From positions 1 through 29,081 of the IMG/VR virus record IMGVR_UViG_3300017613_002273: a stretch of 29,081 bases of DNA; one strand, 5' to 3'. The translations under genes were made by a program, and so were the position numbers. The notes below the pieces were generated by a model that was given only the letters and a program-made list of their open reading frames with translations, had not been told where the DNA came from and did no database searches. The stretch is from a virus. Of the stretch, positions 22,269 through 29,081 are shown in pieces; within the stretch, counting starts at the first letter, position 1, and every line of letters starts with the position of its first letter.

Positions 22269-22654
22269 TCCGATTCCTCATCTTGACTTTTCTTGAATAG
22301 ATTCAACGCATTGGATAGATCAAGAATCTGTTCCCTGAAATCCGGATATGCGTCAAATAATCTTTTTGCTTCCTGCGGTGAATATACGAGTTCTTTTTCA
22401 CCTTCATACATACCTTTCCAACCAAGAAGAATATGCTGAGAAGCAGCCTGAGATACACAACTCTCATAGATATCATCTGAAAGTGTGTTTCTCCTCATGG
22501 CTTGTCTGTGAGGTTTCAGAAGATTTGTTAATTTCTGTTGAAAATTCTTGTTTCCAAACCTTGCTATAAGAACTTCACATCCTTCACCGATGTCTTCCCA
22601 GACACCTTCGACTTCTTTAACCTTATCTGTTTCAAAAGTTTCTTTAATGTCCAT
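22259..22654 (-). CDS. tail assembly chaperone G
   Basis: This encodes 131 residues, TAA at 22259. The sequence fits the siphophage chaperone family: DIGEGCEVLIARFGNKNFQQ early, then KLTNLLKPHRQAMRR, ASQHILLGWKGMYEGEKE, YSPQEAKRLFDAYPDFREQI, and an acidic/Lys-rich C-terminus ending EESEKN. It is the usual gene between tail tube and tape measure. GGGGAG lies 9 nt upstream of the ATG and is a possible partner of a conserved sequence in the structured leader (22683-22759), so its translation may be regulated. A programmed -1 frameshift at its last codons yields the G-T fusion. Confidence 0.85.
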   Translation of the reverse strand: MDIKETFETDKVKEVEGVWEDIGEGCEVLIARFGNKNFQQKLTNLLKPHRQAMRRNTLSDDIYESCVSQAASQHILLGWKGMYEGEKELVYSPQEAKRLFDAYPDFREQILDLSNALNLFKKSQDEESEKN

Positions 22655-22663
22655 TGTATATAT

Positions 22664-22759
22664 CTCCCCGTTTTTAAGTAGAGCCCCGTATTATGCTTAG
22701 GGCAGGGCAACGAAAAATGATACGGGGCGAACCACTTTTCGTTGACAGCATCCCTGCCC
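22664..22759 (-). promoter_or_regulatory. pseudoknot-forming leader RNA with switch-like Shine-Dalgarno complement
   Basis: Between the tail tube gene and G, minus-strand RNA contains three interlocked pairings: a GGGCAGGG (22759-22752) with CCCUGCCC (22707-22700), b CAACGAAAA (22744-22736) with UUUUCGUUG (22716-22708), and c GCCCCGUAU (22728-22720, the b loop) with AUACGGGGC (22691-22683). The order a-b-c-b'-a'-c' is that of an H-type pseudoknot with all stems perfect (8, 9 and 9 bp). The c strand also complements ACGGGG (22671-22666) in the Shine-Dalgarno of G, so c could pair with either c' or the ribosome site. I read it as a candidate regulatory leader for the chaperone or as a transcript-stability element. 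Confidence 0.75.
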
Positions 22760-22767
22760 AGGATTAA

Positions 22768-23928
22768 TTATAATGACGCTGGTATTCTGTCTATCTGAAT
22801 CATGCAATCCGTTGTAGAATCTCTCATGGCTCTCCATGTAATGTTTTCCACAACATCTGCGTCCTGCCCTTCAGCGTTTGGCTGATCAGTTTCAAACTTA
22901 ATGTTCGGAAGTGTGAAAACATATATATTTCCGGCAGTATCTGTAAGCCTGAAAGTCAGTGAAGTCGCTGTGTTCGCAAGATACTTATCATACAGACTGT
23001 CATCAGCGAACATGACGTTAAGCGTTCCGGTAATATCACACTTGCCAACTCCGATATCCGCTGCTCCGAGTGTGCCGACAGCAGGGATACCTCTAACATT
23101 ATTTTCTAATGATATGGATACTTCCTGAATCATTAATGAAAGAGCTGCACCGCCTTCCTCGATGGTTCCCACATTGGACAGTGCATCAAATATTTCCGTA
23201 GTTGTTGCATCGGTGGGTTCGCCCGTGCCTATTGTTGCTTGAGCAAGAGCTGCGCTTTTTCCAGTAAACTCGAATGATCCGGTAACGGCAGCGTTTGCAG
23301 CAACAGTAAGTTCAAGAGAGCTTACAACCATTCCGAGGAACCCAAAGAATTCTGTAATGTCTGCGTGCTTTCTTTCAACGGAATAGCTGATCTCAGTCGT
23401 TCCATTTCTAAGATATGCGCCGTTTATAAGTCCGTTTGTCGGAGCGGATTCATCAACAAGTGTGGAATCTACGGTTATGACTAAAGCACTGACGGCAGTT
23501 ACTTTCTTAAGACCGTTGTTTTCAGAATTGCTCCATCCACTGAACATGAGCCATTGACCAACAACGATACCGTCTACCACAAAACCTTCAATCGCGGCTG
23601 AAGTGTACGTACTCCCTGACTGAGCAACCGCAACATCACTTGTATCCAGATCGATTGTACTTGACCAATTGTTCCATAAAGCGCCTTCGAATAAATCATC
23701 GAATGTGCCGTATGAAAGTTCAATATTAATCCCGCCGTTACATTCCGCACCGGTTTGAACGAGATCTGTTACCTGACGATCATCTCTGATTTCACCTGAA
23801 ACCATATGATCAATTACAAACCCAAGGGACTCGCCTGTGATCCTCAATTCCTGAAGCGCACTTGCAGGCGTTGTCCCCCACGTAACTTCTTCTAAAATAT
23901 AAATCCCTGTTCTATTGGTATCTGACAT
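22768..23928 (-). CDS. major tail tube protein
   Basis: This encodes 386 residues. It matches the tail tube family in its N-terminus: YILEEVTWGTTPASALQELR at about 10-29, ITGESLGFVIDHMVSGEIRD and DRQVTDLVQTGAECNGGINI, followed by ELSYGTFDDLFEGALW. These EST.GTTP.SA, SxEIR.DRQVTDL and G.DD..E.AL elements are typical. AGGAGGCG precedes the ATG at 23928. It lies upstream of the two chaperones and the tape measure, the standard siphophage position. At 386 residues it is longer than minimal tube proteins; the middle insert (about 115-180) looks like an Ig-like domain (inference). Confidence 0.85.
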   Translation of the reverse strand: MSDTNRTGIYILEEVTWGTTPASALQELRITGESLGFVIDHMVSGEIRDDRQVTDLVQTGAECNGGINIELSYGTFDDLFEGALWNNWSSTIDLDTSDVAVAQSGSTYTSAAIEGFVVDGIVVGQWLMFSGWSNSENNGLKKVTAVSALVITVDSTLVDESAPTNGLINGAYLRNGTTEISYSVERKHADITEFFGFLGMVVSSLELTVAANAAVTGSFEFTGKSAALAQATIGTGEPTDATTTEIFDALSNVGTIEEGGAALSLMIQEVSISLENNVRGIPAVGTLGAADIGVGKCDITGTLNVMFADDSLYDKYLANTATSLTFRLTDTAGNIYVFTLPNIKFETDQPNAEGQDADVVENITWRAMRDSTTDCMIQIDRIPASL

Positions 23929-23963
23929 TTTACGCCTCCTTGGTTAACATTGTCTTTCTAAAA

Positions 23964-25112
23964 TTAAACAGCCGTTCCGTTTATCTCAGCGATATCTGCT
24001 TTCGCCGTTCCATTTATTTCGGCTATATCTGCCTGACCTGTTGAATTTACTTCTGCTATATTCGACCATCCTGCTCCTGCTTCCACAAATTCCCATGCTC
24101 CGATTGTACAGGTAGTACCACTTCTGGTATTTCCCATGATATCGTCTGTGGGAACGTTCGAATCACTGCTTGGTCCGATTCCCGCATCTGGCAAATCTTG
24201 ATCTAATGGAGTAACATCATAAGTAGTATAATCTTCAAAATTGGCATTCCAATCTGTTGCTTCCAAATCCCAATCAACTTCATTGGTTCCATCTCCATCG
24301 TCAGAAGCATTATGCGTAAGTTCATCAGCAGAACCTACGCCATAAAAATCATCAGTGTTATTGAAACAAGCATTATTACGAACATACTGAGCTGCATTAG
24401 CAGAACTGAAATTTTTTATTCCATGACGATTATTATAGCACGTATTATTATAAACATATATATATGGATCATCTACACCCATTGATATTCCCTGACAATT
24501 ACCCCCCAACCACCCGAAACAAATATTATTATAGGCATAATATGTGCCAGGTTCTACCATAGTAATTCCACTGTCATAAGCACCTGACGCACCATATTCA
24601 CTGTAACATATACAATTTTTTGTTGTACCAACAGAAGTAGAATCCCAACTATACCATGTAATACAAGACTTATTATTATTCATGTGGCATTGCAGACCAT
24701 CAATAATCATAGTATTGTTTGCAGTACCATCATTTACCTTAATATTATACTCATTACCTGATTCGGAAATTAAAAAAGCATTTGTTTTATCTCCGTATAT
24801 TCCATTGTGCCGTGCTGCGTTATCTCCATCAGGCAATGTTATCGGGCATTCAAGAACCAAGTCCAATGCGTTCCATCCTGCAATAGTTACATTCGTAGTA
24901 TCAGGAGTTGCCCACGGACCGATGATAACACCATATTCCGTATCGCCTGAAGAACTTGCCCCATCTCTTGCTGTGTCCCACGCCTGAATAGTGGTATATC
25001 TTCGGGTGGAATATTTAGTATCACGATTAGCTTGAGACAATTCGCCTGCCCATGAAACAGTTCCGTCCCAGTAGTCATCATCTAAAATTATAGCAGAATA
25101 TACATCAGCCAT
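23964..25112 (-). CDS. beta-helix-like virion surface protein with C-terminal IAEINGTA repeats
   Basis: This encodes 382 residues. The middle contains regularly spaced Asn/Gly/Tyr-rich strands (YYAYNNICFGWLGGNCQGIS, YIYVYNNTCYNNRHGIKNFS, AQYVRNNACFNNTDDFYGVG), the pattern of a right-handed parallel beta helix as in polysaccharide-binding or -degrading phage proteins. The C-terminus has two and a half tandem copies of IAEINGTAKAD (IAEVNSTGQAD, IAEINGTAKAD, IAEINGTAV), a motif seen as IAK.NGVA.AS at the ends of other phage structural proteins. The start at 25112 overlaps the upstream gene by 8 bp. A virion surface/decoration role is likely; catalysis is not shown. Confidence 0.7.
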   Translation of the reverse strand: MADVYSAIILDDDYWDGTVSWAGELSQANRDTKYSTRRYTTIQAWDTARDGASSSGDTEYGVIIGPWATPDTTNVTIAGWNALDLVLECPITLPDGDNAARHNGIYGDKTNAFLISESGNEYNIKVNDGTANNTMIIDGLQCHMNNNKSCITWYSWDSTSVGTTKNCICYSEYGASGAYDSGITMVEPGTYYAYNNICFGWLGGNCQGISMGVDDPYIYVYNNTCYNNRHGIKNFSSANAAQYVRNNACFNNTDDFYGVGSADELTHNASDDGDGTNEVDWDLEATDWNANFEDYTTYDVTPLDQDLPDAGIGPSSDSNVPTDDIMGNTRSGTTCTIGAWEFVEAGAGWSNIAEVNSTGQADIAEINGTAKADIAEINGTAV

Positions 25113-25605
25113 GCGGTGTTAAACTCCTCGTATCTGTTGTTATAACTTCTGGTGTATCAACAAAATCCTTAGTAATTTTTACAAACGCTTCATCTTTTTC
25201 AACACTTGTTCTTGCCTGTTCAATTATATCTTTTTCCCCTTGCGTTAAAGATGCCAATGAATAAGGATGTTTTTTCGTTTCATAAAAATACCACCGACCG
25301 TTTACTTCATACACTTCTTTTACTTTTCCGAAATATTCTTGCGGTACACCATCAATTAATCTTGTTGCTGGTTTCCACGACCATTCACCTGTATCTGGAT
25401 GTAAGAAGACTCTTTCCGTATGCGGACGGGTAGCTTCTATTTTTTCTTTTATTTCTATTCGGGTTCCCGGTACAAATTTGACATTAAATACTTTTAATTC
25501 TTCTTCAGAGAATTTATGCTTATCATCAAACACACCAATAATATCATCAACCATATCAAATGGCGGGTGATATGTTTCTGTGGATACCAATAATAATTGT
25601 GCCAT
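25105..25605 (-). CDS. conserved hypothetical phage protein
   Basis: This encodes 166 residues from MAQLLLVSTETYHPPF at 25605, with AAAAGGAAA upstream; an upstream in-frame start would run into the fibre gene and is unlikely. Its signatures are PPFDMVDDIIGVFDDKHKFS (about 14-33) and FNVKFVPGTRIEI, followed by PDTGEWSWKPATRLIDG. I have seen a small phage protein with a similar PPF..GDI.GVFDD opening near fibre and head-tail genes, but cannot name a function. It may be a connector or decoration protein, or a fibre assembly partner, given its place directly after the fibre-like gene (11-nt gap) and its overlap with the next gene. Confidence 0.65.
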   Translation of the reverse strand: MAQLLLVSTETYHPPFDMVDDIIGVFDDKHKFSEEELKVFNVKFVPGTRIEIKEKIEATRPHTERVFLHPDTGEWSWKPATRLIDGVPQEYFGKVKEVYEVNGRWYFYETKKHPYSLASLTQGEKDIIEQARTSVEKDEAFVKITKDFVDTPEVITTDTRSLTPHG

Positions 25606-25616
25606 AATTTTTCCTT

Positions 25617-28600
25617 TTAAGCTGCCTGTACAAATGTTAATGACGGTTTGAAATACATGATATCTGCTGACACCGCCCATCCAAGTATTTGTTGTTGGTC
25701 TCCGGTTCCTGTTGGTTTTGTTTGTGTTAGTGTATTTCCAGTCGTCCCTGTCGTACTAAGCCAGATCAATCCGCTTTCACCGGGGCCGACCGTCCAGTTC
25801 CAAGTATCATCCCGAACATAGCCTTCAATTAACCATTCTCCGCTTGAGGCAGCGGATATTGCTTCAAGAGCCATGTACAATCCCGGACAGGTTGTGGGAC
25901 CGTCTGCATCTCCGAACTCCAAATCCCCGTCCGCTGCCATGTAGCAGACATCTCCAACTGCGACAGCTCCTGCATTGCCGTTTGTGTGAACTGCCTTTTT
26001 ACCGGACGCTGTATGATCTGTATCCGGTGACGAATCCAGTAAAATTTCATAGTCCGTTAAATCCAGATCTCCGGCAAGCTGCGGAGAACTATCATCAATA
26101 AGGTCTGTTAAATACCCGAGCTGAGTTTTCATTTCACCATCGGATCGTGATTCCAATCCATTTGCTGTGAACCTTGCTATTTCTGTGTTTGTTGCATCAG
26201 CACTGTCTACTGTTACTAAATGATTGTCTGCTATACCATGTTGTATTTGATGAGCATGATCCGCTCTTGCTAATGAATGCGAAGAACCTTCGGCAGATGC
26301 TTGGACTGATGCTAATTCAGACGGTGCTGCCGTGTCTAATGCGTCACCACCATCTTCGGGATCGTGTGAATCTTTATGTGCTTGAGGAGCATTATCACCG
26401 GTTACGTCAGCTCCTGATGTCACACTTATATCTGACAATAACTCAGCGACCGATCTTCCTTCCAAACCACTTGCAGTAAGTCTTGCGTAATCTGTTGCTT
26501 CAGCATCAGTATCGTCCATAGTTACTAAATGATTATCAGCAATACTATGTTGGATCTGATGTTGATGATCTGCCCGTGCCAGAGAGTGTGAAGTTCCAAT
26601 AGCTGAAGCCTGAACAAGCGCCAACTCCGATGGCGCTGCCGTATCAAGCGCATCACCTCCGTCTTCCGGATCATGGCTGTCTTTATGAGCTTGCGGAGCA
26701 TTATCTCCCGTAACGTCTGCTCCGCTTGTTACGCTTATATCTGATAACAATTCCGCAATTGATCTTCCTTCTAATCCACTGGCTGTGAATTTTGCAAAGT
26801 CACCGCTTTCGGCATCAGCGTCATCTATTGTCATTATAGCATTGTCGGCAATACTGTGTTGAATCCTATGAGCATGATCCGCTCTTGAAAAAGAATGAGA
26901 AGTACCGATTGCAGCAGCCTGAATTCCATCAAGATTGCCAGCAATTGCCGTATCTAACGGATCACTTCCATTTTCCGGATCATGATCATCTTTATGTGCT
27001 CCACCACTACCCGGATCTGCCCATGTCCCGTCATCTCTTAAAAAGTTTCCAACATCCGTGCCTTTTGGAACGAGTCCGTGGAGAGTCGTAGAAAAATCAA
27101 GGTCTGTATTATCTTCTGGTACTTGAAGATTATCCAATCTAATTTGATCTCCACCACCGGATTGATGGGAAGCGTTATGAGCTTGTGGAGCGTTGCTACC
27201 GGTTACATCAGCTCCGGCATCAATTCCATCAAGCTTGCCTCCGTCTGTACTCACACTTCTTCCATCTACATTTCCCGATACAACTATATTTTCAACATCG
27301 AGATCTCCATCTACATTTATATCCCCTGTATCGGATATGGTTGGAGCGTTGCTTGTGTAATCCTGCAGTAATTTTCCTGTTACTCCACTGAATCTGGCTA
27401 TTGCATTATCAATAGAAGCACCGGGACCAACAACATCTCCGCTTCCTCCCGGAGTATCCCATACCAATTCACCCGGATCATCATCCCATTTTAAATACTG
27501 ATCTGAACCCGGATCAGCGGGAAAGACAGTATCCCCACCGCTTACCGCATGGCTGGCTTCATGAGCTTGAGGAGCATTGCTACCAGTAACATCTGCACCG
27601 TCATCCACATTAAGATCTCCTCTGACTTCAGAATAGCTCCGGCCTTCCAAACCGCTGGCTGTAAATCTTGCATAGTCCAAAGTTGCTGCGTCTGTATCGT
27701 CTACTTCTAACAAATTATCATCAGCAATACCAATCGCCTGCTCTGCAAGAACATCTGTTCCAATAACAAGTCCAAGGTCAGAACGAACTTCTGAGTAATC
27801 CCTGCCTTCCAAACCACTTGCAGTAAATCTGGCAAAATCGTTATCCGCAGCATCAGCGTCATCTACTTTTAAGTTATTACCATTTGCTATTCCTGCTGTT
27901 AATCCAAGCTCTGATAACAATGTTGCGTCATTAATTCCATCCAACCCTCCGCCCATAGTCCATCGTGGCCACTCATCTTCAAAAATAGTACTACCTTTAT
28001 TAATAACTACTAAATGACCGTCACCGGGTCCAAGTTGAATTTGGTGTTGATGATCTGCTCTTGCGAAGCTATGTGAACTTCCTTCTCCGGACGCTTGAAC
28101 TCCAGCAAGTTCAGCAGGTGCAGCAGTATCCAATGAGTCACCACCGTCTTCTGGATCATGTGAATCTTTATGAGCTTGAGGAGCGTTACTACCTGTTACA
28201 TCAGCTCCGGCATCGATTCCATCGAGCTTGCTTCCATCGACTGAAACATCTCTACCGTCTATTGTCATTGTATGAGCATCAGTACTATGCACAGTGTTTT
28301 CAACATTATCTAAAGACAAATCGCTTTTTACTTCTGAATAATCCCTGCCTTCCAAACCATTTTCAGTAAATTTAGCGTAATCATTATCGGCAGCATCAGC
28401 ATCATCCACTTCCAAAAGATTGTCATCCGCAATACCAATTACTTGCTCTGCAAGAATGTCTGTTCCGATAACAAGCCCAAGGTCAGTACGAACTTCTGAG
28501 TAATCTCTACCTTCCAAACCGTTTGCAGTAAATCTGGCAAAATCATTATCCGCAGCATCTGCATCATCTACTTCTAATAGATTATTATCGGCAATACCAA

Positions 28601-29081
28601 TTGTCTGTTCTGCCAACACATCCGTTCCAATTTCTAAGCTTAAATCAGCCCTTACTTCAGCGTAACTCCTTCCCTCAATGGTATCTTCATCTGTGAACCG
28701 TGCAAAATCAAGAGCCACGGGAGTTCCGCTTGTGTCTACAGTTCCGCTTCCGGCAGGAGCAGCCCATGCCCCATCATCTCTTAGAAAGTTACCAACATCT
28801 GTTCCTTTAGGAACGAGCCCATGCAAAGATGTTGAAAAATCTAAATCCGTATTATCATCTGGAATTCCAAGATCATCCAGCTTGATTTCATCGCCCCCAC
28901 TGGCTTCATGAGAAGTACTATGAGCCTGCGGAGCGTTATCACCGGTAACATCTGCTCCGGTCGCAATACCAGTCAATTTCGACTGCTCTGCTGCGGTAAA
29001 AGGAGTTGCCAGTGTAATATTAACTTCTGTATCGGGACTTTCAGATACGTCAAAATGATCACCGTCAAAATCAAAAGTTTC
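25617..29081 (-). CDS. large repeat-rich fibre-like protein, 5' end outside the window
   Basis: The frame is open from TAA at 25617 to the window edge (1154 residues visible). It contains repeated fibre modules: GADVTG(D/S)NAPQAH units followed by HD(P)E or S.GGD elements, DNLLEVDDADAADND with FAR(F)TA(N/S)GLEGRDYSE, VP(K)GTDVGNFLRDDG(A/T)W, and SHSFARADHQHQIQ-type HxH turns. The C-terminal ~140 residues (SGKKAVHTNGNAGAVAVGDV, then LIWLSTTGTTGNTLTQTKPT and ADIMYFKPSLTFVQ) form a domain seen at the ends of other phage fibres. Its position upstream of the tail tube gene, between the expected head genes and tail genes, makes a head fibre or head-tail decoration as likely as a tail fibre. The HxH turns could bind a metal in a trimer (inference). 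Confidence 0.8.
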   Translation of the reverse strand, partial: ETFDFDGDHFDVSESPDTEVNITLATPFTAAEQSKLTGIATGADVTGDNAPQAHSTSHEASGGDEIKLDDLGIPDDNTDLDFSTSLHGLVPKGTDVGNFLRDDGAWAAPAGSGTVDTSGTPVALDFARFTDEDTIEGRSYAEVRADLSLEIGTDVLAEQTIGIADNNLLEVDDADAADNDFARFTANGLEGRDYSEVRTDLGLVIGTDILAEQVIGIADDNLLEVDDADAADNDYAKFTENGLEGRDYSEVKSDLSLDNVENTVHSTDAHTMTIDGRDVSVDGSKLDGIDAGADVTGSNAPQAHKDSHDPEDGGDSLDTAAPAELAGVQASGEGSSHSFARADHQHQIQLGPGDGHLVVINKGSTIFEDEWPRWTMGGGLDGINDATLLSELGLTAGIANGNNLKVDDADAADNDFARFTASGLEGRDYSEVRSDLGLVIGTDVLAEQAIGIADDNLLEVDDTDAATLDYARFTASGLEGRSYSEVRGDLNVDDGADVTGSNAPQAHEASHAVSGGDTVFPADPGSDQYLKWDDDPGELVWDTPGGSGDVVGPGASIDNAIARFSGVTGKLLQDYTSNAPTISDTGDINVDGDLDVENIVVSGNVDGRSVSTDGGKLDGIDAGADVTGSNAPQAHNASHQSGGGDQIRLDNLQVPEDNTDLDFSTTLHGLVPKGTDVGNFLRDDGTWADPGSGGAHKDDHDPENGSDPLDTAIAGNLDGIQAAAIGTSHSFSRADHAHRIQHSIADNAIMTIDDADAESGDFAKFTASGLEGRSIAELLSDISVTSGADVTGDNAPQAHKDSHDPEDGGDALDTAAPSELALVQASAIGTSHSLARADHQHQIQHSIADNHLVTMDDTDAEATDYARLTASGLEGRSVAELLSDISVTSGADVTGDNAPQAHKDSHDPEDGGDALDTAAPSELASVQASAEGSSHSLARADHAHQIQHGIADNHLVTVDSADATNTEIARFTANGLESRSDGEMKTQLGYLTDLIDDSSPQLAGDLDLTDYEILLDSSPDTDHTASGKKAVHTNGNAGAVAVGDVCYMAADGDLEFGDADGPTTCPGLYMALEAISAASSGEWLIEGYVRDDTWNWTVGPGESGLIWLSTTGTTGNTLTQTKPTGTGDQQQILGWAVSADIMYFKPSLTFVQAA

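Noticed and set aside
1-29081. Global reassignment of TGA to an amino acid
   Set aside because: At least five genes end in TGA next to or inside the Shine-Dalgarno or start of the following gene (25105, 9376, 5038, 3635 and 3075), so TGA is a normal stop here.
25617-29081. CRISPR array or tandem satellite
   Set aside because: The repeats are diverged coding modules of one long frame, not short identical repeats with spacers.

Overview
The window is part of the genome of a tailed, siphovirus-type phage or prophage that is A+T-rich. Every convincing gene lies on the minus strand, so the region reads as one long, tightly packed block from high to low coordinates, with many ATG/stop overlaps and clear Shine-Dalgarno sites. 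I cannot name the phage or host. The lambda-style tail tip set (M-like, L-like with a Cys cluster, NlpC/P60 peptidase, J-like) suggests a Gram-negative host. TGA works as an ordinary stop in at least five genes (stops at 25105, 9376, 5038, 3635 and 3075).

Layout in transcription order. (1) 29081-23964: a repeat-rich fibre-like protein whose 5' end lies outside the window, a small conserved phage protein, and a beta-helix-like protein ending in tandem IAEINGTA repeats. (2) 23928-18129: tail tube protein; an intergenic RNA with a predicted pseudoknot; the G and G-T tail assembly chaperones, joined by a -1 frameshift; the tape measure; and M-, L- and K-like tail tip proteins. (3) 18145-9376: a large J-like receptor-binding protein with three copies of a carbohydrate-binding-like domain, followed by two fibre or tail-tip accessory proteins. 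(4) 9363-8434: a lysis-like cassette of a TM/coiled-coil protein, a DUF5675-type protein, and a 49-residue membrane protein. (5) 8433-8042: a noncoding junction with hairpins and a 13-bp direct repeat, ending in a near-consensus sigma70 promoter. (6) 8020-5038: an SNF2 helicase, a small membrane ORF, an intact metal-dependent amidohydrolase and a small helical protein. (7) 5000-4881: a strongly structured, apparently noncoding RNA. (8) 4814-1119: a membrane protein with a C-terminal HTH-like domain, small proteins, a nuclease-like gene with one in-frame TGA, a coiled-coil protein and a Cys-cluster phage protein, ending at an intrinsic terminator. (9) 1045-1: three overlapping genes for small Cys/His proteins that look related, then a truncated ORF.

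The observations most worth a second look are the switch-like pseudoknot leader before the chaperones (22664-22759), the structured RNA at 4881-5000, the in-frame TGA at a usually-Cys position of a nuclease-like gene (2726-2728), the hairpin and repeat junction (8088-8468), and the three domain insertions in the J-like protein. The G-T frameshift is a known type of event, but here every expected element is visible. All family names come from sequence recognition by eye; no database search was run.
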